This document shows positions 22,180 to 25,333 of a DNA stretch of 25,333 nucleotides, one piece after another. A program made the translations under genes and the position numbers. Within the stretch, counting starts at the first letter, position 1, and every line of letters begins with the position of its first letter. Below the pieces are notes generated by a model, which saw only the letters and a list, made by a program, of their open reading frames with translations, was not told the DNA's origin and searched no databases. The DNA is from a virus, in IMG/VR virus record IMGVR_UViG_3300036795_000432, positions 1-25,333 of that record. One strand, 5' to 3'.

Positions 22180-25100
22180 TGAAACGGTCCATCGACTCTT
22201 TGTCGTTGAGGTTCAATTCGCCGTACCAATTGGTGCCGAGCAACAAGTCCTTGCCTTGCGGGCTATCGGCGATGGCCCACACCGCTTTCGGATTGCTGCT
22301 CGCGGCGAGCTTGGTCAGATCGTCGGTCTGGGTCGGCGCGGCCTCGACGGGCGGCTGCTCTTCGCCGTCGTCTTCCTCATCGTCGGGCAGGTCGTACTCG
22401 GGCAACAAGCCATTGCGCTCGGCCTGCCGGTAACGCTCATCGTCATCCATCTGATCCCAGTATTCTTCCTGATACTCGGCCACGCTCTCGGCGAGATATT
22501 CCGGAGGGTCGATGTCTTGGGCGTCGCTCTCGGCCTTGTCGTTGAAGGCCTTGGTCAGCACGTCGGTGATCTCTTCGCGCATGCGGTCGGTCAGATGTGC
22601 GGACAGATCGGGCGCCTCGATGCCCGGCAGGTTCATCTGCTCGGGCGGCGGTGCGTTGCTCGGCTCTTTCAGCTTATCGTCATCGAAGGTGAACTCGGGG
22701 TCTTTGCTGCCCTCATATCCGGTCTGGTACTCTTCAATCGACAGCGCATTGAGCAACTGTTCGTTGGTGTAGGGGATGCCGTCGTCATCGTGACGGAATT
22801 CATCGAGCGCTTCGACCGCCCACTCTGCGCCGCTGTCGAAGTTCTGCGCGAGCGAATACTTCGCGTCGTCGAGGGCCTGCCCGTTCTCGCGCCAGCTCGT
22901 CACTTCGTTGTCGTAGAACTCGCTGCGCGTTTCGTGCATCCAGCGGTCGCGAATGTCGGCCTGATCCGACTCGTTGATCTCATCCCAGCTTTCCGGTGTG
23001 TAGCCGTTGCCGGTTCTGCCGGTGCTGCTGGTGCGGCGGCTACTGCCAAGCCCGCGCGCGATCTCGCCCGACAGCGACGACCACGATTGCCGCGTCGGCA
23101 CATAGCCGTACTTCGCCCAGGCGTAACCGCCGACATCGATGTTCGCGTGCACCTTGACGCGCTCGATGCCGAGCCGCCGATAGAGATCGACGTTGCCGGC
23201 GAGCACGCGCTTGCCGATGTCGTTGCGCCGGGAATCCCTATTGAGTTGGAAATATGCGCTCTCGGCGACCTTGTTGCGGAAGTCGATGCTGCGCGTGTAG
23301 TCGCCGATGGACTTGCCGTCTGGCCCGAGGATTTTGCCGGTGACGTGCCAGTGATCGCTGCCGGCGCGATCAATCGTCATGGTCGCATCGACGCCGCCGA
23401 GGAAGTCGTGCTTGAAGTCTTCGGGAGACATACCGCCGAGGTTCTTATCCCATTCGTCGGCCAGCAACGCGACGCCGGTATCGTTGGCGGTAAGATTGAT
23501 CTTCGCCTTGGTGAAGTCCTCGCGCTTGAGCTTGGTTTTTGTCTTCTTGTCGCTCGACGATGCCGTGCTCGCTGGCGCCGGTGCGCTCGGCTTGGCTGTC
23601 GTCTGCGCTGCCGGCGCAGCGGAGGCCGGCGCGCTGCTGCTCGCCTTGGGATTCTGCTTGGACACCTTCGGCGAGGCGGCGGCGTCAGACGTACCGCTGC
23701 TTCCGCCTGTCCCGCCACCACCGCCATCACCGCCGCCCGCGTCGGTCCAGCGGCCATCTTCATCGCGCGGCTGGTTCGGATCGAATTCACGCGAATGATC
23801 GCTGGCACGTGCACCGCCGTCGCCGTCGTTGCTCAGCGAGTCGAGATCGATCTGATTGCCGCTCTCGTCGTACAGTTCGGGGCCGGCGCCACCACCATTG
23901 CCATCGCCATCACCGCCACCGGGGCCGCCGGCAGGGTCACCCGGCTCCTTCGGCGCCGGCTGCGCGGAGCCGGCCCGCGTGCGCGTGCGCGGATCGATAT
24001 CGAACACCACGCCCTTGGAGTCGCAGTATTCGTTGAACTCGGACCAATCGTCTACGATCTGCTGCCAATCGTTGCCCCACTCGGCGATGTACTGCTGCGG
24101 CGACTGCCGACCGGAGCGCACCACGTGCTGCTCGGCGTCGTAGTCGAACTTAGGATTGACCGCTGCCCATGCCGGTGTGACCCAGTCGCACTGATAGCCC
24201 TTGGCGCGCTCTTTCAATTCGCCGGCAATGATCCCGCGCGAGATAAACCGATCCCAGATCGGCTGACACATCTGCGGAATGATCGTGTGCTGCTGCAGTT
24301 CTTCGACCAGCGCACGGAAGTCGAGCTTGCCGGCGCGCAGCGAAGAGTAGTTCGCTTGCCTGAGATCGCCCGAAAGCTGGTCGTAGGTGATGCCCAGGCC
24401 GGCGGCGAAGGCCATCAGGCCGAACAGCAGCATCGGCTCGACCTGCGTCGCCGTCGTCGGCTGCGCAAACTTGATATCCTGGCCGGTGCGCAATTCCTTG
24501 ATCATGCCCGGTTCAAGGGTCGTGACCAGCGCGTCGGGATTGGACGCGCTCGAATAGCCGCTACCGAAGCCTGCGGACTGATCGAGCAGCGGCGACGTTT
24601 CGTCGGAATTCGTCACAAACGCTGCAAAACATGCTTCGACTTTCGCTTTGACGCGCACGGCGTCGATAAAATCGCTCAAATCCTGCGCGGTGATGATTAC
24701 GGGCGCGAACCACGATACGCCGCGCACCTGACCGGGCCGCGCCTGCGAAAACATATGCAGCACGGTGTCGCTCGGATAGAATTTCGAGAGCGCCGACTGC
24801 ACGGTGTAGGTCGTGTATTCGCCGGGGTGCCACGGCCACAGCCACAGGCCGGTGCGGCGGTCGAATTCGCCGAGGCCAACGCCAAGGCGCGAGCGTTCGG
24901 TGTCGCGCGTGAGGCCTTCTTCGGGGCTACCCTGATAATAGCCGTCGCGTGACTCGTCGATGAAGTCGGCTTCGAGCAATTGCAGCCGCAGCGGCACGCG
25001 CGAGGATGTGTTGCCCGGCTTCTGGTCGATCATGCGGCAGACGATCTCGCCGCTTTCGATCATCGAGCGCAGCGCCAGTGCCTGCATCGCCGGAAACGAC

Positions 25101-25333
25101 AGGCGGCCCTCGACATCGCAGGACTTCTCCCACGCCCTCCACAACTCGGTCACGCGCTTGTTCAAGCCGGATGAGCCAGTGCGCGGCACCGGGCGCAAGC
25201 CCGTGCCGATGGCCTGCGACACGATGATGTCCATGGCGCGCTTGGCGTGCGGCGTGTTGCGCACGAGTTCGCGCGCGCGGTCGCGCAGCGGTTTGAGCGC
25301 GCTGCTGATCTCGGTATTGGCCGAGGATTGCCG
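22127..25333 (-). CDS. Portal protein (lambda B type) fused to GNAT-like domain, 5' partial
   Basis: The frame stays open to the window edge, so the start is missing; residues counted from the GTG at 25264 are 1045, with 23 more before it. Residues 1-about 420 are a lambda-B-type portal: ELVRNTPHAKRAMDII, ALRSMIESGEIVCRMI, YPSDTVLHMFSQARPGQVRG, SGDLRQANYSSLRAG and DWVTPAWAAVNP. A low-complexity linker (430-582) contains FDPNQPRDEDGRW. Residues about 585-725 resemble a GNAT acetyltransferase: YFQLN, RRNDIGKRVL and LYRRLGIERVKVHAN then GGYAWAKYGYVP. An acidic part and a short Trp/Asn-rich end (LLLGTNWYGELNLND) follow. Portal proteins are normally about 500 residues. The portal identity is sure; the acetyltransferase activity is not. 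Confidence 0.9.
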   Translation of the reverse strand, partial: RQSSANTEISSALKPLRDRARELVRNTPHAKRAMDIIVSQAIGTGLRPVPRTGSSGLNKRVTELWRAWEKSCDVEGRLSFPAMQALALRSMIESGEIVCRMIDQKPGNTSSRVPLRLQLLEADFIDESRDGYYQGSPEEGLTRDTERSRLGVGLGEFDRRTGLWLWPWHPGEYTTYTVQSALSKFYPSDTVLHMFSQARPGQVRGVSWFAPVIITAQDLSDFIDAVRVKAKVEACFAAFVTNSDETSPLLDQSAGFGSGYSSASNPDALVTTLEPGMIKELRTGQDIKFAQPTTATQVEPMLLFGLMAFAAGLGITYDQLSGDLRQANYSSLRAGKLDFRALVEELQQHTIIPQMCQPIWDRFISRGIIAGELKERAKGYQCDWVTPAWAAVNPKFDYDAEQHVVRSGRQSPQQYIAEWGNDWQQIVDDWSEFNEYCDSKGVVFDIDPRTRTRAGSAQPAPKEPGDPAGGPGGGDGDGNGGGAGPELYDESGNQIDLDSLSNDGDGGARASDHSREFDPNQPRDEDGRWTDAGGGDGGGGGTGGSSGTSDAAASPKVSKQNPKASSSAPASAAPAAQTTAKPSAPAPASTASSSDKKTKTKLKREDFTKAKINLTANDTGVALLADEWDKNLGGMSPEDFKHDFLGGVDATMTIDRAGSDHWHVTGKILGPDGKSIGDYTRSIDFRNKVAESAYFQLNRDSRRNDIGKRVLAGNVDLYRRLGIERVKVHANIDVGGYAWAKYGYVPTRQSWSSLSGEIARGLGSSRRTSSTGRTGNGYTPESWDEINESDQADIRDRWMHETRSEFYDNEVTSWRENGQALDDAKYSLAQNFDSGAEWAVEALDEFRHDDDGIPYTNEQLLNALSIEEYQTGYEGSKDPEFTFDDDKLKEPSNAPPPEQMNLPGIEAPDLSAHLTDRMREEITDVLTKAFNDKAESDAQDIDPPEYLAESVAEYQEEYWDQMDDDERYRQAERNGLLPEYDLPDDEEDDGEEQPPVEAAPTQTDDLTKLAASSNPKAVWAIADSPQGKDLLLGTNWYGELNLNDKESMDRFNAYVGKAKPAAATAPSQ

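Noticed and set aside
22256-24952. Plus-strand open frame of 898 codons opposite the portal fusion
   Set aside because: It is antisense to a clearly recognisable portal gene; its protein is Arg/Val/Gly-rich and shows no domain. Long antisense frames are common in GC-rich genes.
1-25333. CRISPR array, tRNA genes, insertion sequences, attachment sites
   Set aside because: No regularly spaced repeats, cloverleaf-like sequence, transposase or integrase was seen by eye; attachment sites cannot be recognised without the other prophage end.

Overview
The window is part of a phage genome, most likely a prophage, from a GC-rich alphaproteobacterium. A Rhizobiales host (Bradyrhizobium/Rhodopseudomonas type) is my best guess, from the style of the phage proteins and the third-position-G/C codon use; no host gene in the window settles it. 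From about 2.8 kb to the right edge almost everything lies on the minus strand as one tightly packed late block. Stops and starts repeatedly overlap (ATGA, GTGA, TGATG), as in a translationally coupled operon. Read in the direction of transcription (right to left) the order is: portal, small protein, prohead protease-major capsid fusion, DUF2190 decoration-type protein, SGNH hydrolase, head-tail joining protein, tail terminator-like protein, DUF2635, sheath, tube, tail assembly chaperone with a frameshift, tape measure, DNA circularization protein in two pieces, gp44/45/46/47/48-type baseplate proteins, tail fibre, two small accessory proteins, a strong terminator, endolysin, overlapping spanins and a small membrane protein. 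The particle is therefore a contractile-tailed myovirus with a Mu-like tail on a lambda-type portal and a fused protease-capsid head. Terminase, integrase/transposase and replication genes are not in the window; the portal gene runs off the right edge.

The left 2.2 kb is on the plus strand: a small helix-turn-helix protein, a conserved phage-type protein of unknown function, a short ORF and a secreted NTF2-like (SnoaL/DUF4440) protein, linked by overlapping start and stop codons. A minus-strand Nudix hydrolase meets them tail to tail at about 2.2 kb. The NTF2-like and Nudix genes look like accessory cargo rather than virion genes.

Most notable: (1) the portal protein carries a roughly 600-residue C-terminal extension with a low-complexity linker, a GNAT acetyltransferase-like domain and a conserved-looking tail end, so an enzyme-like domain is covalently attached to the DNA gateway of the capsid; (2) a canonical T_TTT_TTT slippery heptamer joins the tail assembly chaperone to a 50-residue extension; (3) an SGNH esterase-like protein with tandem APGAW-type repeats is encoded among head genes; (4) the tape measure contains a muralytic-looking domain; (5) the Mu gp43-type circularization protein is split by a TGATG junction; (6) the protease-capsid fusion has a plausible internal start; (7) a UUCG-loop terminator stands directly before the lysis genes. 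All functional calls come from reading sequence motifs; no database search was run.
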